From positions 744,001-808,000 of the forward strand of contig NZ_CP091851.1 of the NCBI RefSeq assembly GCF_022059845.1: a DNA stretch of 64,000 nt, written 5' to 3'. A program made the translations under genes and the position numbers. The notes under the pieces were generated by a model. It did not search any database and was not told where the DNA came from. It was given only the letters and a program-made list of their open reading frames with translations. Below are positions 17,301-27,089 of the stretch, one piece after another (the stretch's first letter is position 1; every line of letters starts with the position of its first letter). Origin of the DNA: Terrirubrum flagellatum (lineage in GTDB: Bacteria; Pseudomonadota; Alphaproteobacteria; Rhizobiales; Beijerinckiaceae).

Positions 17301-18551
17301 ATGAAGGTTGACGCAGTTGTGTTGGGCGCCGGGATTATCGGCGTCTCGATCGCGGCGCATTTGCAGAAGCGGGGACGGTCGGTCGCACTCGTCGATCGCC
17401 GCGGCGCCGGGCAGGAGACGTCCTACGGCAACGCCGGCCTGATCCAGCGCGAAGGCGTCTACCCCTACGGCTTCCCGCACGATTTCGGCGCGCTGCTGCG
17501 CTACGCGACCAATCGCACGATCGACGCGCATTATCACCTGAGCGCGCTGCCGAAGCTGGCGCCCTTCCTGTTCCGCTACTGGCTCAATTCGCGCGCCTCG
17601 CATCACGAGGGCATCGCGCGGCAATATGCGAAGCTGATCGAGCATTGCGTCGTCGAGCACAGGGAATTGGCGCGCGAAGCCGGCGTCGGCTCGCTGCTGC
17701 GGCCGATCGGCTGGCTCAAGCTTTTCCGCACGACGCAGGAGCGCGACGCGCGTCTCGCCGAAGCCGATGAATGGCGGCGGCATTTCGGCGTTGAATCGCT
17801 GGCGCTCGATCAGGCGGCGCTGCGCGCGGCCGAACCGCATATCGATCAATCGCTGATCGGCGCGCTGCATTTCACGCAGCCTGATTCGTGCAGCGATCCC
17901 GGCGCGCTGGCGGACGGCTATCGCAAATATGTCGAGACGCTCGGCGGCAAATTCCTGATCGGCGACGCGAAGACGCTGGAAGCGAATGGCGACGGCTGGC
18001 GCGTGACGACGCAGGAGGGCGCAGTGGAGGCCGGCAGCGCCGTCGTCGCGCTTGGGCCATGGGCCGATCTCGTGACGATCAAGCTCGGCTATGCGCTGCC
18101 GCTCGCGGTGAAGCGCGGCTATCACATGCATTACAAGGCGCAGGGCAACGCAACGCTCAATCATCCCATGCTCGATGTCGAGCGCGGCTACTTCATCGCG
18201 CCGATGGCGCGCGGCATCAGGCTGACGACCGGCGCGGAGTTCGCCGACCGCGACGCGCCGAAGACGCCGGTGCAGTTGAAGCGCGCCGAGCCGATTGCGC
18301 GCTCGCTGTTCCCGCTCGCCGAGCGCGTGGATTCGGAGCCGTGGATGGGCTGCCGGCCCTGCACGCCCGACATGATGCCCGTGATCGGCCCGGCGCCGAA
18401 GCACAGGAATTTGTGGTTTGCCTTCGGTCACGCCCATCACGGGCTGACGCTGGGCGCGGTGACGGGGCGGCTGATCGCCGAGATGATGACAGGCGAAGCG
18501 CCATTCGTGGATCCGAACCCGTTCCGCGCCGACCGGCCCGGCATGCGGTAA
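17301..18551 (+). CDS. D-amino-acid dehydrogenase-like FAD oxidoreductase
   Basis: The 416-residue DAO-fold flavoprotein opens with the dinucleotide fold VVLGAGIIGVSIAAHLQKRG and the family motif ETSYGNAGLIQ. The C-terminal half contains PWMGCRPCTPDMMPVIGPAP and the flavin-contact segment FGHAHHGLTLGAVTGRLIAE. This pattern fits DadA-type dehydrogenases, which pass electrons from D-amino acids to the respiratory chain at the inner membrane. A substrate other than D-alanine is possible. ATG at 17301, with GAAGG upstream, gives the expected N-terminus; longer in-frame starts do not. Confidence 0.84.
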   Translation: MKVDAVVLGAGIIGVSIAAHLQKRGRSVALVDRRGAGQETSYGNAGLIQREGVYPYGFPHDFGALLRYATNRTIDAHYHLSALPKLAPFLFRYWLNSRASHHEGIARQYAKLIEHCVVEHRELAREAGVGSLLRPIGWLKLFRTTQERDARLAEADEWRRHFGVESLALDQAALRAAEPHIDQSLIGALHFTQPDSCSDPGALADGYRKYVETLGGKFLIGDAKTLEANGDGWRVTTQEGAVEAGSAVVALGPWADLVTIKLGYALPLAVKRGYHMHYKAQGNATLNHPMLDVERGYFIAPMARGIRLTTGAEFADRDAPKTPVQLKRAEPIARSLFPLAERVDSEPWMGCRPCTPDMMPVIGPAPKHRNLWFAFGHAHHGLTLGAVTGRLIAEMMTGEAPFVDPNPFRADRPGMR

Positions 18552-18593
18552 GGGGCGCCCGACTGGCGCCATAGTTGGTTGTTGAGAAAGATC

Positions 18594-19190
18594 ATGTATC
18601 TTTCCGGCATGATTTTTCAGCGTCCGATCCGCCGCCTGTTCCTGACCGCTGCGTCTCTGGCGGCGCTCGGCGCCGCGCCGGCCGCGGCAGGGAGCGCGAG
18701 CGCGCCCTGGTCCGACTGGTCGCCGTTCGGCATCTCGCAGCCGAAGTGGGACGGCCAGTATCTCGCCATTTCTTCGGGCCTCGAGATTGTCAGCCATACC
18801 CGCGGCCGCACCTATGGCGGGCCGACCATCGGGGTCGAAGGCGGCAAGATGTGGCGCGAAGGCGATTTCGTCTATGGCGTGGTCGGCTCGCTCAACTACA
18901 TGAAGCCGTTCGCGCTGAGCGGCTCGACGTCGCCCTATGGCGAATATTCGCGCGATTTCGCCGGCGCCGCGAAAGTGAAGTTCGGTTATCTCGTGCAGCC
19001 GAACGTGCTGCTCTATTCGACGGTCGGCGCCATCGCGCAGAATGAATATTGGCGCATGCCCGCTTCGCTTGGCGGCCGCACCGATCAGAATTTCGCCGTG
19101 CGTCCGCAGGTCGGCGCCGGGTTTGAGTGGGCGATCAACGATACTACGCGCATCTTCGGCGAGATCACTGCGACTGCGCCGGTGAGGTGA
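18594..19190 (+). CDS. Putative outer-membrane beta-barrel protein
   Basis: The 198-residue protein has a signal peptide (RRLFLTAASLAALGAAPAAAG) followed by alternating Gly/aromatic strands such as LAISSGLEIVSHTRGRTYGG, FVYGVVGSLNYMK and LLYSTVGAIAQNEYW. The C-terminal half resembles the porin-like opacity proteins common in Rhizobiales. It lacks a terminal phenylalanine (ends TAPVR), unusual for a standard barrel. Function is unknown. ATG at 18594 has GAGAAAG just upstream; ATG at 18609 is the alternative. Confidence 0.65.
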   Translation: MYLSGMIFQRPIRRLFLTAASLAALGAAPAAAGSASAPWSDWSPFGISQPKWDGQYLAISSGLEIVSHTRGRTYGGPTIGVEGGKMWREGDFVYGVVGSLNYMKPFALSGSTSPYGEYSRDFAGAAKVKFGYLVQPNVLLYSTVGAIAQNEYWRMPASLGGRTDQNFAVRPQVGAGFEWAINDTTRIFGEITATAPVR

Positions 19191-19217
19191 TCGTCGGATA
19201 GATCAGGCGCGATCTTC

Positions 19218-19243
19218 ACCCTCCCCTTGAGGGGGAGAGTCGA
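19218..19243. repeat. Short palindromic intergenic repeat
   Basis: CTCCCC-TTGAG-GGGGAG lies just after the outer-membrane protein gene. This CCCTCCCCTTGAGGGGGAG pattern is widely seen between genes of Rhizobiales. It could act as a weak transcript end. Confidence 0.5.
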
Positions 19244-19293
19244 CGCCGAAGGCGCAGATACGACGACGCGAGCGCATCTGGAGCATCGTCGCG

Positions 19294-19493
19294 TTGAAGT
19301 TGCTTCGCGACGTTTTTCGCTGGGCCCCGGACACGGTTCCGTTTGGCTTATCGCCTCACTTCACCGTTCCGGGGACGAAGAGAGCTTCAATTTTTGAAGG
19401 TTATGCTTTCTCCGTCCCCGGATTCGTGGAGCGAGCGAAGCGAGTGGAACGAAGTCCGGGGCCCAGCGGAAGAATCGGCGAAGCCGTCCTCAA
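19294..19493. repeat. Palindromic intergenic repeat, copy 1
   Basis: This fills most of the 313-base gap between the outer-membrane protein and P1 peptidase genes. The ends form an imperfect inverted repeat: a left arm with CGCTGGGCCCCGGAC (about 19317-19331) and a right arm with GTCCGGGGCCCAGCG (19454-19468). An inner pair is TTCCGGGGACG against CGTCCCCGGA. The stretch from GGATTCGTG to GGGGCCCAGCG is repeated almost base for base at 53767-53894. No coding frame of interest lies in it. The right end sits against the stop codon of the minus-strand peptidase gene, so it may mark its transcript end. Confidence 0.75.
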
Positions 19494-19503
19494 AAATTCT
19501 TAC

Positions 19504-20523
19504 CTACTTCCGCTCAAACTTATCCCGCCAGCTTGGCAGCGCTTTGTCGAACGGCAGCGCCTTCGCTTCGAACACGGCGCGCGCGACGGCGCGCGCGAGG
19601 CAATCGGCGGCGGCGGCGATGATGATGGTGAGGTCGACAGGATTGACGGCGCCTGTCTTTTTCCCCGTTGCCGCCGCGAAGACCGCATCGCCGTCGAGAG
19701 AGGCGTGAACGGGCCTGAGCGCGCGCGCCAGCCCGTCATGGGCGCCGATGGCGAGACGTTTCGCCTGCGCCTTCGTCAGCACGGCGTCGGTTGCAACGAT
19801 CGCGATATTCGTATTCGCAGCCGGCAACCCCTTGAAGCGCGGCGCCAGCGCGACCGCGGGCGTCGTCTGCGGGAATCCGAGGCCGCCGAATTCGCTCGCC
19901 TGCTCATAGGGCGCCGCCCAGAAATTCGGGAGATCGCCGACAGTCGCTGATCCCACCGCGTTCACCGCGACAAGCGCGCCGACCATGTGGCCGGTGCGCG
20001 GAACTTCCGCGCTCGTAGAACCGAGGCCGCCTTTCAGATTGACCGTCGTCGCGCCAAAGCCTGCGCCTGATGTGCCGAGCGCGAACATGTCGCTGACATT
20101 CTGTGTTGCCTCGCGGCCGAGATCCCAATAGGGCGCGCGATCGCGATCAGGCGCGCGCAGCCATGGCTTGTCGCCGCCATTGAGGAGGTCGAACAGGATC
20201 GCCTGCGGCACGATCGGCACGCGCACCGGCCCAATCGCGAAGCCGCGGCCGCGCGCAAGCAGCGCGTTCATCACGCCGCCGGCGGCGTCGAGGCCATAGG
20301 CGGAGCCGCCTGACAGGCAGATCGCGTCAATTTTCTCGACCGTCATGTCGGGTTCGAGAAGCGCGGTGTCGCGCACGCCCGGCGCGCCGCCATGGATGGC
20401 GACGGAGGCGGTCGCGGGCTCCTCGAACAGGGCGACAGTGGCGCCCGACGCGCCGCGCTCGTCCTGGGCGTTGCCGACAAGCACGCCTGACACGTCGGTG
20501 ATGAGATTGCGGGAGACTGGCAT
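19504..20523 (-). CDS. P1-family (DmpA/S58-type) aminopeptidase-like protein
   Basis: The 339-residue protein belongs to the Ntn-like P1 peptidase family, whose members cut themselves before a Ser or Thr to form the active enzyme. Conserved pieces are LITDVSGVLVGNAQDE, ICLSGGSAYGLDAAGGV, the presumed cleavage region NLKGGLGSTS and IVATDAVLTKAQAKRLA. Substrates may be small peptides or amides. ATG at 20523 gives the family N-terminus; a GTG at 20556 is possible. It is divergent from ccdA. Confidence 0.85.
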   Translation of the reverse strand: MPVSRNLITDVSGVLVGNAQDERGASGATVALFEEPATASVAIHGGAPGVRDTALLEPDMTVEKIDAICLSGGSAYGLDAAGGVMNALLARGRGFAIGPVRVPIVPQAILFDLLNGGDKPWLRAPDRDRAPYWDLGREATQNVSDMFALGTSGAGFGATTVNLKGGLGSTSAEVPRTGHMVGALVAVNAVGSATVGDLPNFWAAPYEQASEFGGLGFPQTTPAVALAPRFKGLPAANTNIAIVATDAVLTKAQAKRLAIGAHDGLARALRPVHASLDGDAVFAAATGKKTGAVNPVDLTIIIAAAADCLARAVARAVFEAKALPFDKALPSWRDKFERK

Positions 20524-20618
20524 TGCGGCAATCAGCCACTTCTGACGCGGGATCACAAGCGGGGGAGGGACATGGCTGGCGCCTGTCGCGAGAGCGTCGC
20601 CATGGTTAGAAGGCCGGC

Positions 20619-21347
20619 ATGACCGAAGTCACCTATCCCTGGGCGCTGCTGGCCGGCCTCCTGAGTTTCCTCAGCCCCTGCGTGCTGCCGCTTGCGCCGC
20701 CTTATCTCACCTATCTCGCCGGCGCCTCGATCGAGGAGCTGACTGACGAGGTCGAGCCGCATGTGCAGCGCCGCGCCATCGTCGCGGCGCTGCTGTTCGT
20801 GCTGGGATTCTCCACGGTGTTCATCGCGCTTGGCGCCGGCGCCTCGGTCGCAGGGCAGTTGCTGCGCGCTTATTCGCGCGAACTCTCGATCATCGCCGGC
20901 GTCGCGATCATCATCATGGGTTTGCATTTCCTCGGGCTGTTCAAAATTCCGCTACTCTATCGCGAGATGCGTTTTCAGGCGTCGAGCGGAGGAAAGCTCA
21001 TCGGCGCCTATGTCATGGGGCTCGCCTTCGCCTTCGGCTGGACGCCCTGCATCGGGCCGGTGCTCGGCGCGATCCTCGGCCTTGCCGGATCGACGCAGAC
21101 GATCTGGCAGGGCGTCACGATGCTTGCGGTTTATTCGCTCGGCCTCGGCATTCCTTTTCTCGCGGCGGCCTTCGCGATGGGACCTTTCATTCGCTGGATG
21201 CGCGGCTTTCGCGCGCATCTCGACAAGGTGGAGAAGGCGATGGGGGCGCTGCTTGTGCTGACCGGCGTCGCCTTTCTCACTGGCGGCGCCGAGCGCATGG
21301 CGTTCTGGCTGCTCGAGACGTTCCCGGCGCTGGCTAAGCTGGGTTAG
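20619..21347 (+). CDS. ccdA: Cytochrome c biogenesis / thiol-disulfide transporter CcdA
   Basis: The 242-residue inner-membrane protein has six helices and the two redox cysteines of the DsbD/CcdA family: LSPCVLPLAPPYL in helix 1 and WTPCIGPVLGAILG in helix 4. It carries reducing power from cytoplasmic thioredoxin to the periplasm for haem attachment or disulfide reduction. Standard length for CcdA. No thioredoxin-like or haem lyase gene is next to it. Confidence 0.92.
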   Translation: MTEVTYPWALLAGLLSFLSPCVLPLAPPYLTYLAGASIEELTDEVEPHVQRRAIVAALLFVLGFSTVFIALGAGASVAGQLLRAYSRELSIIAGVAIIIMGLHFLGLFKIPLLYREMRFQASSGGKLIGAYVMGLAFAFGWTPCIGPVLGAILGLAGSTQTIWQGVTMLAVYSLGLGIPFLAAAFAMGPFIRWMRGFRAHLDKVEKAMGALLVLTGVAFLTGGAERMAFWLLETFPALAKLG

Positions 21348-21418
21348 CCGCCGCAGGTTTCGGGTGGCGACATCGATCGATGCGTCGCATGTCTCCTCCT
21401 GAGACACAGGAGGTCGTC

Positions 21419-21889
21419 ATGAATTATCGCGCCGTCGGGCTTGATCCTGAAATTTTCGCGCCTTTCTTCACCATGAGCGACGATGAGCTTCGCGTGCGCG
21501 GCGCCACACGCATGATCGCGGACCGAGGCGGCGCCTATCCCTGCCGCGTCTCGCTCAAGCGTGCGGACAAGGGCGAGGAGCTTGTGCTCGTCAATCATGA
21601 GCATCGTACCGCGCCGCATTCTCCCTATCGCGCCAGAGGGCCAATCTTCGTGTCGCGCGCCGCGACGGAGAAGCGCGAATATGTCGGCGAGCTGCCGCCG
21701 ATGATGCGCGAGGTCATGTTGTCGCTGCGCGCTTATGACGAGCGCGGCTTTCTCGTCGAGGGCGAGATTTGCGAAGGGCCTTACGCCGATCGCGTGCTGC
21801 GGCGAATGCTGTCCGACGAAAAGGTTGCTGAAGTCCACGCGCATTTCGCGCGACAGGGCTGCTTCGCCGCGCGCTTCACGCGCGCATGA
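21419..21889 (+). CDS. DUF1203 family protein
   Basis: The 156-residue cytoplasmic protein matches the pattern of DUF1203: a start with YRAVGLDPEIFAPFF, then CRVSLKRADKGEELVLVNHEH, GPIFVSRAA and LSLRAYDERGFLVEGEICEG, and a C-terminal CFAARFTRA. Function is not known. The ATG at 21419 is preceded by the small palindrome CCTCCTGAGACACAGGAGG, whose right arm provides the ribosome binding site AGGAGG; folding could hide it. Confidence 0.8.
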   Translation: MNYRAVGLDPEIFAPFFTMSDDELRVRGATRMIADRGGAYPCRVSLKRADKGEELVLVNHEHRTAPHSPYRARGPIFVSRAATEKREYVGELPPMMREVMLSLRAYDERGFLVEGEICEGPYADRVLRRMLSDEKVAEVHAHFARQGCFAARFTRA

Positions 21890-21913
21890 AAAAAGCCCCG
21901 GAGGAGCCGGGGC
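21889..21913 (-). terminator. Rho-independent terminator of the distal livK
   Basis: Read on the minus strand, a 7-bp stem GCCCCGG / CCGGGGC with a 5-base loop is followed by six T. It lies 37 bases after the stop codon of the substrate-binding protein gene and just past the stop of DUF1203. Confidence 0.85.
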
Positions 21914-21950
21914 CTTGCAGTGATTTGCAAGCTTTTTTGAAGGCGCGCGA

Positions 21951-23069
21951 TCAGGTTCCCGCCGCGCCCTCGATGTAGGTGATCTTGCCGTCGGCGCCCT
22001 TCCTCCAGGTGTACATGACATAGTCGGGCCGCGTGATGTCGCCCTTCTTGTCGAAGGCGATGTCGCCGATCACGGTCTTGTAGGGTTTGCCGTTATGCAT
22101 CTCGGCGGCGATCTTCTTGGGATCGAGCGAGTTCGCGCGCTTCGCCGCTTCCGCCATGATCTGCACGGCGGCGTAGGAATAGAGCGTGTAGGCTTCGGGA
22201 TTGAAGTTCTTGGCCTTGAACTTCTCGACGATGCCCTTGGCTTCCGGACGGTTGCGCGGATCCGGCGGGAAGGTCATCAGCGTGCCCTCGACGCCGGGGC
22301 CGCCGATCGTTGCGAATTCGTCCGAGGTGATTCCATCGGCGCCCATGGCGACGGTCTTGAGACCTTGATCGCGCATCTGGCGCACGATGAGGCCAAGCTC
22401 GGTGTGGAGCCCGCCCCAATACATCAGCTCGACGCCGGCCGCTTTCATTTTCGAGACAAGCGCCGAGAAATCCTTCTCGCCGGTGTTCACGCCTTCATAC
22501 AGCACCTCCTTCACGCCGGCCTTGTTCATCGCCTTGCGCGTCTCGTCGGCGAGGCCCTGGCCGTAAGTCGTCTTGTCGTGAATGACGGCGACTTTCTTGT
22601 TCTTGTAGTTCTTGGCGATATAGGCGGCGGCGACGAGGCCTTGCTGATCGTCGCGGCCGCAGGTGCGGAACATGTTCCAGAGATTGCGCTCGGTGATCTT
22701 CGGATTGGTCGCGGCAGGCGTGATCGCCAGAATGCCGTTCTCGGCATAGACTTCCGACGCCGGCATGGTGACGCCTGAATTGAAATGCCCAACCACCAGC
22801 TTGATGCCATCGCCCGCGAACTTGTTGGCGACCGATACGCCCTGTTTGGGATCGGAGACATCGTCGCCGACCGAGACCGTGACCTTCTGGCCAAGGATGC
22901 CGCCGGCGGCGTTGATGTCTTCGACCGCCTGCTCGACGCCATTCTTGAGCTGCGCGCCAAAGGCCGCATTGGGGCCGGTGATCGGCCCGGCGACGCCGAG
23001 CTTGATCTGGGCGGCGGCCGGCGCAGCCAGCGCCGCGACCGCGACAAGGGAAAGGAGAGTGCGTTTCAT
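21951..23069 (-). CDS. livK: Branched-chain amino-acid ABC transporter, binding protein (copy A)
   Basis: The 372-residue periplasmic binding protein has a signal peptide (LLSLVAVAALAAPAAAQ) and the LivK fold: IKLGVAGPITGPNAAFG, INAAGGILGQKVTVSVGDD, VAVIHDKTTYGQGLADE and LMYWGGLHTELG. It would deliver Leu/Ile/Val or related compounds to LivHMGF. ATG at 23069 has GGGAG upstream. It is nearly identical over long stretches to copy B (23841-24968); the main differences are in the signal peptide and a few surface positions. The CGNR gene lies between them on the other strand. Confidence 0.92.
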   Translation of the reverse strand: MKRTLLSLVAVAALAAPAAAQIKLGVAGPITGPNAAFGAQLKNGVEQAVEDINAAGGILGQKVTVSVGDDVSDPKQGVSVANKFAGDGIKLVVGHFNSGVTMPASEVYAENGILAITPAATNPKITERNLWNMFRTCGRDDQQGLVAAAYIAKNYKNKKVAVIHDKTTYGQGLADETRKAMNKAGVKEVLYEGVNTGEKDFSALVSKMKAAGVELMYWGGLHTELGLIVRQMRDQGLKTVAMGADGITSDEFATIGGPGVEGTLMTFPPDPRNRPEAKGIVEKFKAKNFNPEAYTLYSYAAVQIMAEAAKRANSLDPKKIAAEMHNGKPYKTVIGDIAFDKKGDITRPDYVMYTWRKGADGKITYIEGAAGT

Positions 23070-23137
23070 CTGGAGCTCCCTATGACGCGAAAGACTCGGT
23101 CTTGCGCGCCGATGAGTAACCAGTAAAACGCGTTTTG

Positions 23138-23776
23138 ATGGTGAAGGCAACGATTTCAAGCGAGGGCCGCGCGGGTTCGCTCGACCTGATCGGCGGGGCG
23201 CTGGCGCTTGACTTCGCCAACACCTCAAGCGGGCGTGGCGGGCCGCAGCATCTCGATCATTTGCGCGCCGCCGCCGATGTGGTCGTCTGGGCGCGCCATG
23301 TCGGCGCGATCGGCGAGGCGGCGGCGGCGTTGCTGGAAAAGGCGCTGGCGTCAGGCGACCCGCGGCTTGCGGAGTTGTTGCCGCAGGCGCTCGCCTTGCG
23401 CGAGGCGATCCATCGCGTCGGCGGCGCGATCGCATCGAAGGCGAAGCCCGATCCAGCCGATCTGGAAATCCTGCATCAGGCGGTGGCGCGCGCGGTGGCC
23501 GGCGCCAAGCTCGCCCCCTCAGGCGATGGCTATCGCTGGACCTTCGAATCCGGCGAGCCGCGGATCGAAAGCGTGCTCGGGCCGATCGCGCTCTCCGCCG
23601 TCGGCCTGCTCCGCGACGGCGATCTCAGCCGCCTGAAAAAATGCGGCGGAGAACATTGCGGCTGGCTGTTCTTCGATCTGACCAAGAACAAGTCGCGGCG
23701 CTGGTGCGAAATGTCGGTCTGCGGCAATCGCAGCAAGGCGCGAACGCGCCGCATGCGCGCGACGAAGGTTGGTTAG
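23138..23776 (+). CDS. CGNR zinc-finger (ABATE-domain) transcriptional regulator
   Basis: The 212-residue protein has the ABATE/CGNR architecture. The N-terminal half begins LDLIGGALALDFANT; the C-terminal zinc finger reads CGGEHCGWLFFDLTKNKSRR and ends WCEMSVCGNRSKARTRR, with four cysteines and the name-giving CGNR. Such proteins are thought to bind DNA, often next to transport genes. It stands alone on the plus strand between two livK genes, so it is a candidate regulator of one or both. ATG at 23138; a TTG three bases earlier is less likely. Confidence 0.88.
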   Translation: MVKATISSEGRAGSLDLIGGALALDFANTSSGRGGPQHLDHLRAAADVVVWARHVGAIGEAAAALLEKALASGDPRLAELLPQALALREAIHRVGGAIASKAKPDPADLEILHQAVARAVAGAKLAPSGDGYRWTFESGEPRIESVLGPIALSAVGLLRDGDLSRLKKCGGEHCGWLFFDLTKNKSRRWCEMSVCGNRSKARTRRMRATKVG

Positions 23777-23780
23777 CCCC

Positions 23781-23811
23781 AAAAGAAAACGCCCCGGATT
23801 TCTCCGGGGCG
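23781..23811 (-). terminator. Rho-independent terminator of livK copy B
   Basis: A perfect 9-bp stem CGCCCCGGA / TCCGGGGCG with loop TTTC is followed on the minus strand by TTTTCTTTT. It is 30 bases after the livK copy B stop and resembles the terminator after copy A, as expected if the duplication included the 3' end. Confidence 0.88.
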
Positions 23812-23840
23812 ATTCCTGCGAGGTTTGAAGTTCGACGAGC

Positions 23841-24968
23841 TTACGCGCCAGGCGCGCCTTCGACATAGGTGATCTTGCCGTCTGAGCCCTTCTTCCAGGT
23901 GTACATGGTGTAGTCGGGACGGGTGATGTCGCCCTTCTTGTCGAAGGCGATGTCGCCGATCACGGTCTTGTACGCCTTGCCGTTATGCATCTCGGCGGCG
24001 ATCTTCTTGGGATCGAGCGAGTTCGCGCGCTTCGCCGCTTCCGCCATGATCTGCACGGCGGCGTAGGAGTAGAGCGTGTAGGCTTCCGGGTTGAAGTTCT
24101 TGGCCTTGAACTTCTCGACGATGGTCTTCGCTTCCGGACGATTGCGCGGATCCGGCGGGAAGGTCATTAGTGTGCCTTCGACGCCGGGGCCGCCGATCGT
24201 CGCGAACTCATCCGAGGTGATGCCGTCGCCGGACATCATCACGGTCTTCAGGCCCTGGTCGCGCATCTGACGCACGATCAGGCCGCCTTCCGTGTGCAGG
24301 CCGCCCCAATAGAGGATGTCTGCGCCTGCCGCCTTCACCTTCGACACGAGCGCCGAGAAATCCTTCTCGCCGGTGTTCACGCCTTCATACAGCACTTCCT
24401 TGATGCCGGCCTTGTTCATCGCCTTCTTGGTCTCGTCGGCGAGGCCCTGGCCGTAGGTCGTCTTGTCATGAACGACGGCGACCTTCTTGCCCTTGAAGTT
24501 CTTGGAAATGTAGGCGGCGGCGACGGCGCCCTGCTGGTCGTCGCGACCGCAGGTGCGGAACGCGTTCCAGAGGCCGCGCTCGGTGATCTTCGGATTGGTC
24601 GCCGAAGGCGTGATCATCAGGAGGCCGTTCTCCTGATAGACTTCCGACGCCGGCATGGTGACGCCCGAATTGAAGTGGCCGACGACCAGCTTGATGCCGT
24701 CGCCGACGAACTTGTTCGCAACCGACACGCCCTGCTTGGGATCGGAGACGTCGTCGCCGACCGAGATCGTAATCTTCTGGCCCAGGATGCCGCCGGCGGC
24801 GTTGATGTCTTCGACCGCCTGCTCAACGCCATTCTTGAGCTGCGCACCAAAGGCGGCGTTAGGGCCGGTGATCGGCCCGGCGACGCCGAGCTTGATCTGC
24901 GCCTGGGCGACGCCCGCCATCGCCAACGTCGCGGCCAGCGCAATGCCGGCCAAGAGCGTTTTCTTCAT
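23841..24968 (-). CDS. livK: Branched-chain amino-acid ABC transporter, binding protein (copy B)
   Basis: The 375-residue periplasmic protein has a signal peptide (TLLAGIALAATLAMAGVAQAQ) and the same mature fold as copy A, with INAAGGILGQKITISVGDD, VAVVHDKTTYGQGLADE and ILYWGGLHTEGG. It is closest to the liv permease genes and is probably the original member. ATG at 24968 has AGGGAG upstream. Since long nucleotide stretches match copy A, the duplication is recent or kept alike by gene conversion. Confidence 0.93.
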   Translation of the reverse strand: MKKTLLAGIALAATLAMAGVAQAQIKLGVAGPITGPNAAFGAQLKNGVEQAVEDINAAGGILGQKITISVGDDVSDPKQGVSVANKFVGDGIKLVVGHFNSGVTMPASEVYQENGLLMITPSATNPKITERGLWNAFRTCGRDDQQGAVAAAYISKNFKGKKVAVVHDKTTYGQGLADETKKAMNKAGIKEVLYEGVNTGEKDFSALVSKVKAAGADILYWGGLHTEGGLIVRQMRDQGLKTVMMSGDGITSDEFATIGGPGVEGTLMTFPPDPRNRPEAKTIVEKFKAKNFNPEAYTLYSYAAVQIMAEAAKRANSLDPKKIAAEMHNGKAYKTVIGDIAFDKKGDITRPDYTMYTWKKGSDGKITYVEGAPGA

Positions 24969-25115
24969 TGACTGCTCCCTTGTTGCAAGGCCGTCCCCCT
25001 CTGGAACCGCCCGAAAGCGGAGGCTCCTCCCCCGCGTCAAATCAAATACTGGACCGTTTTCAGATAGAAGTCATCCGTGGACTCGACGTTTTTTGCGTCG
25101 GCAAACCGCGAATTT

Positions 25116-25472
25116 TCAGGGCGAACTGCGCTCCCGCCACGAAAATGGGCCGGCCCGTTCGTAGAGCCAGCGATATTGCGTCGTCATCTGCGCGACGCGC
25201 GTATAACGGTAGCCCGCAAAGCCGACGATCAGGAGATAAACAAGGTCGACGAGATAATAGTGCGGCTCGATGAGCGTGCCCTGAAACAGGGCGAAGTGAA
25301 TAAACCGCACCGCGCAGGCGAGACCGAGCATCGCGATCACGACCATGTGCGGCGGGCGCCAGGTCAGCGCGATCGCGCGGCCCGTCATCCAGGCGAGCCA
25401 GCCGCCCATCGCGATCGTGACGAGGATGAAGATCCAGATCGACTCGTCTTCGTGAATGATGCCCTGCAGCAT
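25116..25472 (-). CDS. DUF6867 small membrane protein of the liv operon
   Basis: The 118-residue protein has three hydrophobic helices (IWIFILVTIAMGGWLAW, MVVIAMLGLACAVRFIHF, YLVDLVYLLIVGFAGY) and a polar C-terminus. It lies 20 bases after livF on the same strand. This family is found beside livF in alphaproteobacterial branched-chain amino-acid transport operons, so it may be a small accessory subunit. No function is established. Confidence 0.75.
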   Translation of the reverse strand: MLQGIIHEDESIWIFILVTIAMGGWLAWMTGRAIALTWRPPHMVVIAMLGLACAVRFIHFALFQGTLIEPHYYLVDLVYLLIVGFAGYRYTRVAQMTTQYRWLYERAGPFSWRERSSP

Positions 25473-25492
25473 GGCTTATTCCGATACGCGAT

Positions 25493-26247
<755 letters not shown>

Positions 26248-26251
<4 letters not shown>

Positions 26252-27089
26252 CGGACGCCCGCCTCATGTTCGGCCTGCTCGACCTCGTCATCCTCGACGC
26301 CGAGATAGGCGGCGATGACCTTCGCGTCGTTCTGGATTTCGCGCGGCGAGCCGTCGGCGATCTTGGTGCCGTAGTCGAGCACCACGACATGATCGGAAAT
26401 CTGCATGACGACCGTCATGTCATGTTCGATGAGAAGAATCGCGGCGCCATGATCCTTGCGGATCGAGAGCAGCAGCGCATTGAGTTCGGCGCTCTCGCGC
26501 GGATTGAGGCCGGCGGCGGGCTCGTCGAGGCAAAGCATGATCGGATCGGTGCACATGGCGCGCGCGATCTCGAGACGCCGCTGCGCGCCATACGGAAGAT
26601 CGCCGGCGGGATCGTCGGCGCGATCGACCAATCCCGTCTTCTCGATCCAGTAGATCGCCTTGTCGATCGCCGCTTTCTCGGCATGGCGATAGGAGGCTAG
26701 GCCGAGGATGCCGCCGACCGTGAATCCCGACGCGCTCATCAGCACATTGTGCTGCGCCACCATGAGATTCTCGAGCACGGTCATGCCCGAGAACAGGCGG
26801 ATATTCTGGAAGGTGCGCGCCACTTTCGCGCGATAGGTGATGTCGTGGCCCGGCGTGCGTTCGAGCAGATAGGATGAGCCGTCGGGATGCGTCAGCGTCA
26901 GCATGCCTTCGCTCGGCCTGTAGAAGCCGGTGATGCAGTTGAACACCGTGGTTTTGCCGGCGCCGTTCGGACCGATCAGCGCGGTGATCTCTCCGCGCCG
27001 CGCAGTGAAAGAGAGATCGTTGATGGCGACGAGGCCGCCGAAGCGCATCGTCAGATGGTCGACCTGCAGAAGCGGAGCGGAGGTCGCCA

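Noticed and set aside
17268-18797. 509-residue minus-strand open frame
   Set aside because: It lies opposite the DadA-like gene and its translation is Arg-rich without motifs.
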